From NCBI GenBank assembly GCA_910585415.1, contig CAJUDT010000020.1:1-29485 (forward strand): a DNA stretch of 29,485 bases, given 5' to 3'. The stretch is from an uncultured Flavonifractor sp. (GTDB taxonomy: Bacteria; Bacillota; Clostridia; Oscillospirales; Oscillospiraceae). The first letter of the stretch is position 1; each line of letters starts with the position of its first letter. The position numbers were made by a program, and so were the translations under genes. Positions 8,406 to 16,093 of this stretch are shown one piece after another. Below the pieces are notes generated by a model that ran no database searches, had not been told where the DNA came from, and worked only from the letters and a program-made list of their open reading frames with translations.

Positions 8406-8921
8406 TTAAGAATTTCTTTCGGCCATCTCCGGCACCCGCTGGACCAGCAAGATGGAGGCCCCGCCGGTGACCGCCCCCGTGACCAGGGAGCACAGCAGCA
8501 GCGGCGGCAGGTAGACCAAGGGCGCGTCGCTGCCCAGCACCGCCGTGGCGGCGAGAATCTGTCCTGTATTGTGGGCGGCAGCGCCGAGAATGGACACGCC
8601 GAAGAGGGACAGCGCCCCCAGGCGCACCGCCGCCGCCATCACCCCCAAGGCCAGCGCCCCGCCAGTGAGGGAGAAGGCCAGAGCGGTGAGATTCCCCCCC
8701 ACCAGGGCCCCCAGCAGGCACCGGGCCAGGAGAATCAGCAGCGCCTCCCGCCTGGACAGGCGGCACAGGGCGTACACCGTGACCAGATTGGCCAGCCCCA
8801 GCCGCAGGCCGGGCAGGGGAAACAGGATGGTCAGCGGAACCAGCCCCTCGGCCACGGACAGGGCCAGGGCCAGGGCGGTGAGCACGGCGCACCGGGTCAG
8901 ACGCCGCAGGTCAAGGGACAT
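8406..8921 (-). CDS. Gx transporter family / EetB-like membrane protein
   Basis: A 171-residue, almost wholly hydrophobic protein with about five membrane helices. It matches the family annotated as heptaprenyl diphosphate synthase component I or Gx transporter: TALALALSVAEGLVPL at the start, LPGLRLGLANLVTVYAL, a Gly-rich LLGALVGGNLTALAFSL, then GAAAHNTGQILAA. The last segment, with AAHNxGQ, is the clearest signature of the family. The start at 8921 is set by GGAGGGAGGC just upstream; a longer reading would overlap the NusG-II gene and has no family match. It is the third gene of the apbE - NusG-II - Gx unit and probably works with them at the membrane. The name heptaprenyl synthase is probably misleading; a small-molecule transport or scaffold role is inferred for the family. 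Confidence 0.82.
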   Translation of the reverse strand: MSLDLRRLTRCAVLTALALALSVAEGLVPLTILFPLPGLRLGLANLVTVYALCRLSRREALLILLARCLLGALVGGNLTALAFSLTGGALALGVMAAAVRLGALSLFGVSILGAAAHNTGQILAATAVLGSDAPLVYLPPLLLCSLVTGAVTGGASILLVQRVPEMAERNS

Positions 8922-8967
8922 AGCCTCCCTCCTTCCAAGTACGTTTGATGCTGCGGATGGGAACCGT

Positions 8968-9387
8968 TCAGCCGGTGACGGCGTCAAATTCCTCCGAGGC
9001 CCCTCCGCTCCCCCGCAGGGAGACCACCAGCCGGTTGGGCAGGCAGATGATGCGCCCCCCCGCCCGGCGGACCCAGCCCCCGTGGACGCAGTCCTGTCCG
9101 GGGCAGGCGCTCTCCAGGACCCGCACCCCCTCCGGGGTGAGCTCCAGGGTGATGGGCCAGGGGGCCCCGTCCAGGGGGAGAAGGACCGGTTCCTCCAGGG
9201 CGTCCAAGGGATATTCTCCCAAGACTTCTCCATTTAAGACGACCTGGGCGGTCAAAAAGTTTCCCTGAGGCGGCAGGAGCGAGAAAAAAAGCGCCGCTGC
9301 CGCCAGCACCACCAGAAGCACGGCAGCGCCGTCCCCCCAGGCGGGGCGGGTCCGTTCAGCGGCGGGCGGTCTGGCAGGTGTACCCAT
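8968..9387 (-). CDS. NusG domain II-containing membrane protein (EetA-like)
   Basis: A 139-residue protein with one N-terminal membrane helix (about 18-42) and a small extracytoplasmic domain of the NusG-II type. Seen are the paired cysteines in ESACPGQDCVHGGW and the following GGRIICLPNRLVVSL strand, both diagnostic of the family. The start at 9387 has GGGGGAGGAC just before it and lies 32 bases inside the end of apbE, so the two genes are probably translationally coupled; a longer reading exists but has no ribosome binding site. From memory, stand-alone NusG-II proteins sit next to Gx/EetB proteins and ApbE in many Firmicutes, including the flavin-based electron-transfer locus of Listeria. 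A direct role in electron transfer is inference. Confidence 0.82.
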   Translation of the reverse strand: MGTPARPPAAERTRPAWGDGAAVLLVVLAAAALFFSLLPPQGNFLTAQVVLNGEVLGEYPLDALEEPVLLPLDGAPWPITLELTPEGVRVLESACPGQDCVHGGWVRRAGGRIICLPNRLVVSLRGSGGASEEFDAVTG

Positions 9388-10414
9388 TGTCCTCCCCCCG
9401 AAAATCAAACTCCAATCCCTCGGTGACGGTGACCACGCCGTCAGCCCCGCAGAGGACCAGCTCAAAGTCCGTCCGGCTCCGCCAGAGGGACAGGGCCTCG
9501 TCCCGTCCCGCCACGAAGAGGGCGGTGGACAAAACGTCGGCCAGGGCGGGGTTTTCGGACACCACCGTCACGGACAGCAGGCCGGATTCCGCGGGATAGC
9601 CGGTCTTGGGGTCGATAATATGGTGATAGCGTACCCCGTTTTCCTCAAAATACCGCTCGTACCCCCCGGAGGTGGAGGCGGTCTGGTCCCGCATGGAGAG
9701 GACGCCCAGGTGACGCTCCATGTCCTGGGGGTCCTTGACCGCCACCCGCCAGCTGGGGCCGCTGGGGCCCTCCCCCAAGACGGTGATGTTCCGCCCCAGG
9801 TCCAACAGGGCGGATTCCCCTCCGGCCTCCAGGACGGCCTGAGCGGCCAGACCGGCGGCATAGCCCTTGGCCGCAGCGCCCAGGTCCACCGCCATGCCGG
9901 GGACCTCCAGCCGTCCGGCGGGGGCCTCCAGGTCCAGGGAGAGCCGCCCGCTGTCCACCAGAGCCAGCCGGGCGGACAGGGCGGCGGCGTCGGGCACATG
10001 CCGGTCCTCCCCGCCGAAGCCCCAGGCGTCCATGACCGGGGCGATGGTGCAGTCAAAGGCTCCGGGCAGGTCCTCCGCCGTCTGCCGGGCGAAGGAGAGC
10101 AGCTCCGCCGTCTCCGGCGACAGGGGGACCCAGCTTCCGTCCCCTGCGTGGGCGTTGAGGGCGGAGATTTCGCTGTCCGGGCTGGTGCGGGACAGAAGGC
10201 GGTCCAGGCCGGTGAGCACCTCCCAGGCCTCCTGTACCGCCGCCTCCCCCTGGGGGCCGTAGACCGACACGGACATAAGGGTGTCCATAGCAAAAAATTG
10301 ACGGACCGCCGGACCTTCCTCCGCCGCCGGACCGCCGCCGGAGGGAGGGGCGGAAAGACAGCCGGATAAAACCAGCAAAATGAAGAACACTACAGGAAAC
10401 AGACGGTGTTTCAT
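9356..10414 (-). CDS. apbE: FAD:protein FMN transferase (ApbE family lipoprotein)
   Basis: A 352-residue lipoprotein (lipobox LSGC, Cys 19) that should attach FMN, taken from FAD, to a Thr/Ser of exported flavoproteins such as RnfG/RnfD-type or FMN-binding-domain proteins. Seen in order: FFAMDTLMSV (usual FxAMGT position, about 40-50), VDLGAAAKGYAAG (about 176-188), TSGGYERYF and HHIIDPKTGYPAESG (about 248-277), and the Mg2+-binding segment ALADVLSTALFVAG with Asp 293 and Thr 297. All key motifs are intact. It is the first gene of a three-gene unit with NusG-II and Gx proteins, read from the promoter at 10450-10478. Its target protein is not in the window. The ribosome binding site is weak (GGAGC, 9 bases away). 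Confidence 0.93.
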   Translation of the reverse strand: MKHRLFPVVFFILLVLSGCLSAPPSGGGPAAEEGPAVRQFFAMDTLMSVSVYGPQGEAAVQEAWEVLTGLDRLLSRTSPDSEISALNAHAGDGSWVPLSPETAELLSFARQTAEDLPGAFDCTIAPVMDAWGFGGEDRHVPDAAALSARLALVDSGRLSLDLEAPAGRLEVPGMAVDLGAAAKGYAAGLAAQAVLEAGGESALLDLGRNITVLGEGPSGPSWRVAVKDPQDMERHLGVLSMRDQTASTSGGYERYFEENGVRYHHIIDPKTGYPAESGLLSVTVVSENPALADVLSTALFVAGRDEALSLWRSRTDFELVLCGADGVVTVTEGLEFDFRGEDNGYTCQTARR

Positions 10415-10449
10415 GGGGATGCTCCAATCTGAACGGTGAATTTACCGGT

Positions 10450-10478
10450 ATTTTATCACAGTTTGCCCGATTTGGGAA
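10450..10478 (-). promoter_or_regulatory. Candidate promoter of the apbE unit
   Basis: On the minus strand TTCCCA (10478-10473), 17 bases and TAAAAT (10455-10450). The spacing is ideal and the -35 match is 4 of 6. It diverges from the promoter at 10497-10525. Confidence 0.5.
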
Positions 10479-10496
10479 GAGGAGCACATTCTGTTC

Positions 10497-10525
10497 TTGC
10501 AAATGAAATCGTTTTCTGTTAGAAT
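10497..10525 (+). promoter_or_regulatory. Sigma-A promoter of the polytopic membrane protein gene
   Basis: TTGCAA (10497-10502), 17 bases and TAGAAT (10520-10525). It lies about 88 bases before the ATG at 10613. Confidence 0.65.
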
Positions 10526-10612
10526 ATACGGGATTGATGATTCGCGGGCACTGCGCGGGCCGCGGGAATAATGAGAAATTACGGCGTTCAGCCATGGGAG
10601 ATGGAGCGTTCA

Positions 10613-11389
10613 ATGAACAAAAGAGAACAAGAAAAGCTACAACGTGAGCGTCAGGAGGATCTGGTCCTGAACAAGGTCCTCTGGTGGATTGTGGGGGCGG
10701 TGATTCTGGAATTTCTGATTCTGCTCCTGAACCGGTATTATGTCCACTACACCCCGGCGGGCATACCCCTGGCCCAGACCCTGAGGACGGTCTTTGGCGT
10801 GCTGCAAATTGTCCTGCCGGTGTGTGCCATCGCCCTGGCCGCGTGGTATGTCTCCCTGCGCAAGGGGGGAAAGCCCACCCGTCTGGCGGGCATCCTGACT
10901 TTGGTGGGGATTGTGCTGGCGGTGTGCGCCGTTCTGGTGAGCCGTTTTGGCGGCTCCGGCATCCGCCTTCTGTACACCGGCATTCCGGCGGTGACGGTGC
11001 TGGCCCTGATTTACTACCTCTATCAGCGGGAGTTCTTTGTGTGCGCGGTCCTGTCCGCTATGGGCCTGCTGGGGGTGTATGTGATTCCCCGCGCGGGCAT
11101 CTCCGCCGTGGCCGCCTATGGCTACGCCGCCGTGTGCGCGGCGGCGGTGGCGGCGGTCCTGGTGCTGGCCCGAAAACTCCAGACCGGTCAGGGTGTGCTG
11201 GAGGCCGGCGGCAAAAAGCTGGAGGTATTCCCCAAGAACGCCAATTACACCATGCTCTATGTGACCTGCGCTGTGGTGGCGGCGGTGCTCATCGCCACGG
11301 CGGTGCTGGGGGAGCTGGCGCTGTTGTATGGCGTCGTGGTGGCTTGGCTGCTGGTGATGGCGGTGTATTACACCGTGCGCCTGATGTGA
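10613..11389 (+). CDS. Polytopic membrane protein of unknown function
   Basis: A 258-residue protein I do not recognise. A charged cytoplasmic N-terminus (about 22 residues, many K/E/R) is followed by eight or so hydrophobic segments separated by short loops. One longer, more polar loop (about 190-215, LARKLQTGQG through VFPKNANYTM) sits before the last two helices. No cysteine pair, catalytic motif or transport signature is visible. Three in-frame ATGs are available at 10571, 10601 and 10613; the last is chosen because TGGAG lies 6 bases before it and the protein then begins with a normal charged leader. It is a single-gene unit between its own promoter and the hairpin at 11403-11438. GC-rich codon use matches the neighbours. 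A conserved Oscillospiraceae membrane protein seems likely. Confidence 0.7.
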   Translation: MNKREQEKLQRERQEDLVLNKVLWWIVGAVILEFLILLLNRYYVHYTPAGIPLAQTLRTVFGVLQIVLPVCAIALAAWYVSLRKGGKPTRLAGILTLVGIVLAVCAVLVSRFGGSGIRLLYTGIPAVTVLALIYYLYQREFFVCAVLSAMGLLGVYVIPRAGISAVAAYGYAAVCAAAVAAVLVLARKLQTGQGVLEAGGKKLEVFPKNANYTMLYVTCAVVAAVLIATAVLGELALLYGVVVAWLLVMAVYYTVRLM

Positions 11390-11402
11390 AGTAACATAAG
11401 AC

Positions 11403-11438
11403 TGGGCCTTCCCGTGTGAGCGAGAAGGCCCAATCTTT
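11403..11438 (+). terminator. Probable terminator of the membrane protein gene
   Basis: TGGGCCTTC (11403-11411) pairs with GAAGGCCCA (11424-11432), with a 12-base loop, followed by ATCTTT. The T-run is short, so termination may be partial; the downstream gene has no obvious promoter of its own. Confidence 0.6.
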
Positions 11439-11522
11439 GCCCGTGTCCAGCCAGAGGGGGTCCCCAAGGGCTGGATGGGTACTTATCCAAACCAAACACA
11501 ACATGAGACGGAGGTTATCGCA

Positions 11523-12617
11523 ATGTCCTTTACCCTGCCAGAGTATCACGCGCCCCAGTTCAGCCTGCCCCGGTTTCAGTCCTGCCCGGACGCCCGGCTG
11601 GACCCGGCTCCCCGGGATGGGGTGGCCCCTGAGGGCTATCACGCCACCAGCATTTTTCCCGAGTATTTCAAGGTCAACGGCCAGTGGCTCCTGGCGGAGG
11701 AGAGCCGTATGGACTGCGTGGCGGTCCTGCGGGAGGGGAAGATGGCCGCGGTGGAGTTCCGCAACCTGAAAGCCGGAGAGCCGGTGGTGGTGGGCCGCAC
11801 CGAGGACGGCTCCGAGGGCATTTACGTCCACGCCTCCGGCTTCGAGCCCGTGAGCGGCGGGGAGCGGGAGACCTTTGCCTTCCGCCAGGGCCGCTCCCGT
11901 GAGACGGCCTACTCCATGGATTACGACTCCATTTACGAGCTGCTCCGGCATGAGCGGGACCATGGGCACATCGTCTGGGTGCTGGGCCCCGCCTGCGCCT
12001 TTGACGCCGACGCGCGCTCCGCCTTTGCCTCCCTGGTCCGGGGCGGGTATGTCCATGCCCTGCTGGCGGGCAACGCCCTGGCCACCCACGACCTGGAGGC
12101 GGGCTACCTGCGCACCGCCCTGGGGCAGGACATTTACACCCAGCAGAGCCGCCCCAACGGCCACTACAACCACATTGACACCATCAACGCCGTCCGGGCC
12201 CACGGCTCCACCGCCGCCTTCATCGAGAGCGGCGCGGTGGAGGACGGCATCATCTATGAGTGCGTCAAGCACGCGGTCCCCTATGTGCTGGTGGGCTCCG
12301 TCCGGGACGACGGCCCCCTGCCGGAGGTCTACGGCAACGTGTACGAGGGGCAGAACGCCATGCGGGCCCAGGTGAAGCAGGCCACCACGGTTATTTGTAT
12401 GGCCTCCACCCTCCACACCGTTGCCACGGGCAACATGACCCCCTCCTACCGGCTGGTGGACGGGGTGGTCCGGCCGGTGTACTTCTACTCGGTGGATATC
12501 TCCGAGTTCGCCGTCAACAAGCTCCGGGACCGGGGGAGCCTGTCGGTGCGCACCATTGTCACCAATGTTCAGGACTTCATTGTCAACGTAGCCAAGGGCG
12601 TGGCGGCCCAGGGCTGA
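11523..12617 (+). CDS. LOR/SDH (TIGR00300) family protein, ornithine cyclodeaminase-like
   Basis: A 364-residue cytoplasmic protein related to the domain shared by plant lysine-ketoglutarate reductase/saccharopine dehydrogenase, archaeal ornithine cyclodeaminases and the C-terminal part of cyanobacterial arginine dihydrolase (ArgZ/AgrE). Seen: PEGYHATSIFPEYFKVNG and the MDCVAVL strand in the N-terminal domain, then HIVWVLGPACAF, VHALLAGNALATHDLE, YTQQSRPNGHYNHIDTIN, GIIYECVKHAVPYVLVGS, RDDGPLPEVYG and HTVATGNMTPSY, which together give a clear family match. The start at 11523 follows CGGAGG by 8 bases; the upstream in-frame ATG at 11475 has none. An NAD-dependent role in ornithine/arginine breakdown is possible, but these stand-alone proteins lack a proven reaction here. 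No arginine gene is adjacent. A terminator hairpin follows at 12626. Confidence 0.82.
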   Translation: MSFTLPEYHAPQFSLPRFQSCPDARLDPAPRDGVAPEGYHATSIFPEYFKVNGQWLLAEESRMDCVAVLREGKMAAVEFRNLKAGEPVVVGRTEDGSEGIYVHASGFEPVSGGERETFAFRQGRSRETAYSMDYDSIYELLRHERDHGHIVWVLGPACAFDADARSAFASLVRGGYVHALLAGNALATHDLEAGYLRTALGQDIYTQQSRPNGHYNHIDTINAVRAHGSTAAFIESGAVEDGIIYECVKHAVPYVLVGSVRDDGPLPEVYGNVYEGQNAMRAQVKQATTVICMASTLHTVATGNMTPSYRLVDGVVRPVYFYSVDISEFAVNKLRDRGSLSVRTIVTNVQDFIVNVAKGVAAQG

Positions 12618-12625
12618 CACAGCAA

Positions 12626-12656
12626 AAGGGCGGGACCCTTTCCGGGTCCCGCCCTT
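12626..12656. terminator. Terminator between convergent genes
   Basis: Perfect 13-bp stem AAGGGCGGGACCC (12626-12638) and GGGTCCCGCCCTT (12644-12656) with a five-base loop. On the minus strand TTTTGCT follows, so it best serves the MFS gene, but it can block both directions. Confidence 0.85.
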
Positions 12657-12670
12657 GCGGCACGGGGGAA

Positions 12671-13879
12671 TTATCGCCCGCAGGTGCGCACTGCGGGAAA
12701 GAGCAGCATCAGCCCCCCACACAGGAGGGTCACCACTCCGGCCAGCAAAAACCAGAGGGTGAGGCCGGTATGCTCCGCCAGCAGGGCGGTGGCCCCCAGC
12801 CCAATGGGTGAGGCCAGAGTCATCATGGCCCCGGACAGGCCCAGGACCCGGCCCAGGTACTGGGCCTCCACCCTCTCCTGAATGAGGGCCATAAAGACCG
12901 AGTTGAAAAAGGGACAGGTAACGCCCATCAGCAGGGACAGTCCGGCGAACCACCAGAAGCCGGAGGGGGGCAGTACCCCGGTGACCGCCAGGGCTCCGCC
13001 CATAGCCAGCACGGCGGCGGTCATGGTGAGGATTTTGTCCTTCCCGCCGCCCCAGAGGCCCAGCAGCACCGAACCGGCCAGCATCCCCACCGAGAAGGCG
13101 GTTTCCACCAGGGCGGCGGCCGCCGCCTCCCGGCCGAAATACTGCATACTCATCAGGGGGAACAGGGCGGACACAGGCATGAAGGCCACCGAGAACAGGG
13201 CGCAGATCAGGCACAGCTGCCACAGCCAGCGGTGGGAGCGCAGGACGGCGAAGCCCTCCCGGGTGTCCTGCCACAGGCGGAGCTTCCGTCCGGCATCCCC
13301 CACCTTCAGGGCGGGAAGCCGGGCCAGCAGCAGTCCGCAGATGGCGAACACAGCCCCCAGGGTGTCCAGCAGGATAATCCAATGGAGGGGTATGGCGGCA
13401 TAGAGGGCCGCAGCCAGGGCCGGAGAGATGAGCATGGACACCGTTTGAATGCCCTGGCTCCACCCGGCGCACCGGGTCAGGGCCTCCGGCGGGGCGATGA
13501 GGGGGGTCACGGCCTGGAGGCAGGGGGCGTGGAACGCGCCGCCCACACTGCGCAGCGCGGCCACCAGCAAAATGGGCCCAGGGGTCAGGGGCGCCCGCCA
13601 GGCCATGAGGGCCAGCACCAGGGAGATGGCCCCGATGGCCCCGTCGGCGGCAATCATGATGGTCCGCCGGTCAAAGCGGTCGGCAAAGGCCCCGGTGAAC
13701 AGGGACAGAATCCCCTGGGGCAGCAGAGCCGCCATGGTGGCCAGGGACAGAACGGTGGATGAGCCCGTCAAATCGGTGAGGTACCAGATGAGGGCATACT
13801 GGGAGAGCATACTGGTGAGGATGGACAGGGCCTGCCCCACCCACAGGACGGCAAATTTCTGTTTCCAATGGGGTATCAT
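12671..13879 (-). CDS. MFS transporter, DHA3 drug:H+ antiporter type
   Basis: A 402-residue major facilitator protein with about 12 membrane helices, in the inner membrane. Seen: the N-terminal LWVGQALSILTSMLSQYAL helix, the loop 2-3 motif GAFADRFDRRTIMI (MFS motif A type, with Asp and Arg pairs), and LAMGGALAVTGVL and LMGVTCPFFNSVFMALIQ in the C-terminal half. The pattern resembles the DHA3 family with macrolide and siderophore exporters; the substrate cannot be read from sequence. The start at 13879 is chosen over an upstream reading because the family begins with the FAVLWVGQ helix and AAAGGA lies 8 bases before it. It has its own promoter at 13917-13945 and no regulator beside it. Confidence 0.88.
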   Translation of the reverse strand: MIPHWKQKFAVLWVGQALSILTSMLSQYALIWYLTDLTGSSTVLSLATMAALLPQGILSLFTGAFADRFDRRTIMIAADGAIGAISLVLALMAWRAPLTPGPILLVAALRSVGGAFHAPCLQAVTPLIAPPEALTRCAGWSQGIQTVSMLISPALAAALYAAIPLHWIILLDTLGAVFAICGLLLARLPALKVGDAGRKLRLWQDTREGFAVLRSHRWLWQLCLICALFSVAFMPVSALFPLMSMQYFGREAAAAALVETAFSVGMLAGSVLLGLWGGGKDKILTMTAAVLAMGGALAVTGVLPPSGFWWFAGLSLLMGVTCPFFNSVFMALIQERVEAQYLGRVLGLSGAMMTLASPIGLGATALLAEHTGLTLWFLLAGVVTLLCGGLMLLFPAVRTCGR

Positions 13880-13916
13880 AGCATCATTCCTTTCCCAGCC
13901 GCGGTAAGGAAGGAGT

Positions 13917-13945
13917 ATGATACCACAACGCCCCGGCCTTGTCAA
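13917..13945 (-). promoter_or_regulatory. Sigma-A promoter of the MFS transporter gene
   Basis: On the minus strand TTGACA (13945-13940), 17 bases and TATCAT (13922-13917). It lies about 38 bases before the ATG at 13879. Confidence 0.8.
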
Positions 13946-14015
13946 TGGCTGGAATGAAAATTGCCCGTCCTGCGCTGGAAGCAGTCCGGCAGATGATGAT
14001 TCAGGAGGAATTACG

Positions 14016-14699
14016 ATGGAACGACCCATTACGACCTTGTTTATGCTGATGTCGGTTGACGGAAAAATAAGCACCGGCGCGGCGGACGAATTGGATGTAG
14101 ACAAAGATTTTCCCCAAATTGCCGGGGTGCGCGAGGGTTTGCACCAGTATTACGAAATCGAGCAGACTACCGATTTATGGGCCCTCAATTCTGGCCGGGT
14201 GCAGGCCAAGCTGGGCGTCAATACGAAGGACATGCCCGATAAAACGCCTGTGTCGTTTGTGATAATCGACAACAAACATTTGCAGGAACACGGGGTACGG
14301 TATTTATGTGCTTTATCCAAGGAATTTGTGCTGATTACGTCGAACCCGGAACATCCTGCCTTTCACATACAGCAGGATAACCTTCATATTATCTATCAGG
14401 AGGAGCTGTCGCTGAACGGTGCGCTCAGGAAGCTCAAGTCGGACTATGGCTGTGAGAGAATCACGGTGCAGACCGGCGGGACGCTAAACGGCCTGTTCCT
14501 GCGTGAAAAGCTCTTTGATTATGTTGATGTTGTCGTGGCCCCGGTTTTGATTGGCGGCAAGGATACTGCTACGTTAATTGACGGGAAATCCTTGCTTTCC
14601 CAGGAGGAATTGTCGAAACTAGGGGTTCTGCGCCTGCAGGAATGCGAGATTTTGGAGCACTCATATCTGCGCTTGCGTTATGAGGTCCTGGGCGGATGA
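14016..14699 (+). CDS. RibD C-terminal / dihydrofolate reductase-like family protein
   Basis: A 227-residue cytoplasmic protein of the RibD-C/DHFR fold, a family of NADPH reductases whose members act in riboflavin synthesis or on unknown substrates. Seen: SVDGKIS near the N-terminus (family SLDGKIA), ITVQTGGTLNGLFL (dinucleotide-binding loop) and VAPVLIGGKDTATLIDG near the C-terminus. There is no RibD deaminase domain and no rib gene nearby, so this is a stand-alone reductase rather than the riboflavin enzyme. AGGAGGAA lies 7-8 bases before the ATG. Its GC content, judged by eye at about half, is well below its neighbours, and it uses more A/T-ending codons, which suggests gain by transfer. 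No terminator is clear after it. Confidence 0.82.
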   Translation: MERPITTLFMLMSVDGKISTGAADELDVDKDFPQIAGVREGLHQYYEIEQTTDLWALNSGRVQAKLGVNTKDMPDKTPVSFVIIDNKHLQEHGVRYLCALSKEFVLITSNPEHPAFHIQQDNLHIIYQEELSLNGALRKLKSDYGCERITVQTGGTLNGLFLREKLFDYVDVVVAPVLIGGKDTATLIDGKSLLSQEELSKLGVLRLQECEILEHSYLRLRYEVLGG

Positions 14700-14791
14700 T
14701 TTTGCGGCGGATAGGGTTAATTCCGGGCTCTTTTTCCAGCAAATGGTCCGGTTTTGTTTCCGTTCTGTCACTTCTTGTCATACGGCTGTTG

Positions 14792-14820
14792 TTGTGAAAC
14801 CGGTGCGCGGCGGATACAAT
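14792..14820 (+). promoter_or_regulatory. Sigma-A promoter of the proline-rich lipoprotein gene
   Basis: TTGTGA (14792-14797), 17 bases and TACAAT (14815-14820), about 41 bases before the ATG at 14861. Confidence 0.75.
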
Positions 14821-14860
14821 AGAACAAGCCTGTTTCTGTGCGATAAAGGGGGTCAAGCCC

Positions 14861-15664
14861 ATGAACATCCATAAATTGCTGCCAGTGCTGGCGGCGCTGC
14901 TGATGCTGGGGGGGTGTACCGGGAGCTGTACCGCAGGTACTCAGACGGTCCCGCCCACGTTTACGCCGCCCCAGGGGCTGGACAGCGCTCCGCCCAGTGT
15001 GGAGACGCCCTCCGCCCCGCCGGTGGAGACGCCTGCCGTCGTTCTGACGCCGGAGCCGGTCAGCTCCGCGCCGGCGGCCACGCCCACGCCCACGGCGGTG
15101 ATTCCTCCGGTGTCCGTGCCGGTGGAGACGCCCGCACCGCCGGTTCCCGTGCCCACGCCCACGCCCCTGCCGGACCCCACGCCGGTCCCCGGCCCGGACG
15201 ACGAGGCCGTGCTGGCCGCGTACCGTCAGGCGGTGGAGGCCTTTGGGTGGTTCCAGATGACCCATCTGCCCTTGGACATGGAGTTCCCTGTGGTGGTGGA
15301 TGAGCGGACGTATTACCGGGTGGATTATCCCGGCCTGGATACCCTGGCGGCTCTGCGGGGCTACCTGAAGGGGCTCTTCTCCGACGCCCTGGTGGAGGAG
15401 CTCTTGCCCGCCGGGAGCGTCCAGTATATTGAGGTGGACGGGGTGCTCTATGGCCAGGAAGGCGGCCGGGGGAGCGACATCACCCGGGGCGGCGAGACGC
15501 TCCAGGTCCTCTGGGAGGGGGAGAGCCGCTGTCTGGTCCATGTGACGGTGGAGGTCCTGGACCCGGAGCAGGACTTTGCGGTGACAGGGAGCGTGGAGTA
15601 TAGCTTTCCCTATGAAAAAATCGGGGAGCAGTGGATTTTTACCGCCTTTTCTCTGGTCCGGTAG
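14861..15664 (+). CDS. Proline-rich lipoprotein with a C-terminal IseA-like domain
   Basis: A 267-residue lipoprotein (lipobox MLGGC, Cys 19) anchored outside the membrane. A Pro/Thr/Val-rich low-complexity linker (about 25-110, many TPxP and VETP units) should span the cell wall, followed by a compact domain of about 155 residues. That domain has helices near the start (AVLAAYRQAVEAFGWF), then YYRVDYPGLDTLAALRGYL, and three or more strands ending in EQWIFTAFSLVR. The order and the YYRV/DLxALxxYL pattern resemble the IseA DL-endopeptidase inhibitor fold, but this is a loose match made by eye. A cell-wall control role would fit, but no function is established. A promoter precedes it and a strong terminator follows. 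AAGGGGG lies 9 bases before the ATG. Confidence 0.72.
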   Translation: MNIHKLLPVLAALLMLGGCTGSCTAGTQTVPPTFTPPQGLDSAPPSVETPSAPPVETPAVVLTPEPVSSAPAATPTPTAVIPPVSVPVETPAPPVPVPTPTPLPDPTPVPGPDDEAVLAAYRQAVEAFGWFQMTHLPLDMEFPVVVDERTYYRVDYPGLDTLAALRGYLKGLFSDALVEELLPAGSVQYIEVDGVLYGQEGGRGSDITRGGETLQVLWEGESRCLVHVTVEVLDPEQDFAVTGSVEYSFPYEKIGEQWIFTAFSLVR

Positions 15665-15700
15665 GGAAAACGACAAATAATGCGGGCCCTATGCGCTATA

Positions 15701-15739
15701 ATCGCAGTATACCATTTTTTGGTATGCTGCGATTTTTTT
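15701..15739 (+). terminator. Rho-independent terminator before the spoIIA operon
   Basis: ATCGCAGTATACC (15701-15713) pairs with GGTATGCTGCGAT (15721-15733) with one wobble, closed by a T-rich loop and followed by seven T. It ends the lipoprotein transcript and separates it from spoIIAA. Confidence 0.88.
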
Positions 15740-15787
15740 ATGCGCGGGCTCCGGCGCAGGCCCCGCGGACAAGGAGGGACAAGCCCG

Positions 15788-16093
15788 ATGGCTGTGACGT
15801 GTACCGGGAAAAACCGGGTGCTCCGGGCGGCGGTTTCCGGCGAGGTGGACCACCACGGGGCCAAGGAGATTATGGGAGAGCTGGAGCGGGGCATTGACGC
15901 GGCCCTGCCCCGGAAGCTGACCTTGGATTTGAGCGGCGTGACCTTTATGGACAGCTCGGGCATAGCGGTGGTCCTGCGGGCCTACCGGCGCTTGGGGGAG
16001 CTGGGGGGAGAGCTGCGGGTGTGCAACATCCCCGACCAGGCGGGCAAGGTCCTGCGGGCGGCGGGGGTGGACCGGCTGATACCGTTTGAGTGA
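15788..16093 (+). CDS. spoIIAA: Anti-sigma F factor antagonist SpoIIAA
   Basis: A 101-residue STAS-domain protein that frees sigma-F in the forespore by binding the anti-sigma factor SpoIIAB when unphosphorylated. Seen: LTLDLSGVTFMDSSGIAVV with the phosphorylatable serine at about residue 57 (family MDSSG), preceded by the strand-helix pattern of the fold. A longer open reading runs upstream into the terminator hairpin and is rejected; the ATG at 15788 has AAGGAGGG before it and gives the family's normal length. It is the first gene of the spoIIA operon, in the usual order spoIIAA-spoIIAB-sigF, but is followed by an unusual 182-bp gap. No convincing sigma-H promoter was found upstream, although one is expected in this family. 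Confidence 0.93.
   Translation: MAVTCTGKNRVLRAAVSGEVDHHGAKEIMGELERGIDAALPRKLTLDLSGVTFMDSSGIAVVLRAYRRLGELGGELRVCNIPDQAGKVLRAAGVDRLIPFE

Noticed and set aside
14700..14791. Promoter or small gene between the RibD-C reductase and the lipoprotein promoter
   Set aside because: No conserved coding potential and no further -35/-10 pair was found.
15697..15702. TATAAT before spoIIAA as a promoter -10 box
   Set aside because: No -35 box lies at a usable distance and the start would fall in the terminator hairpin. No sigma-H site was found either.
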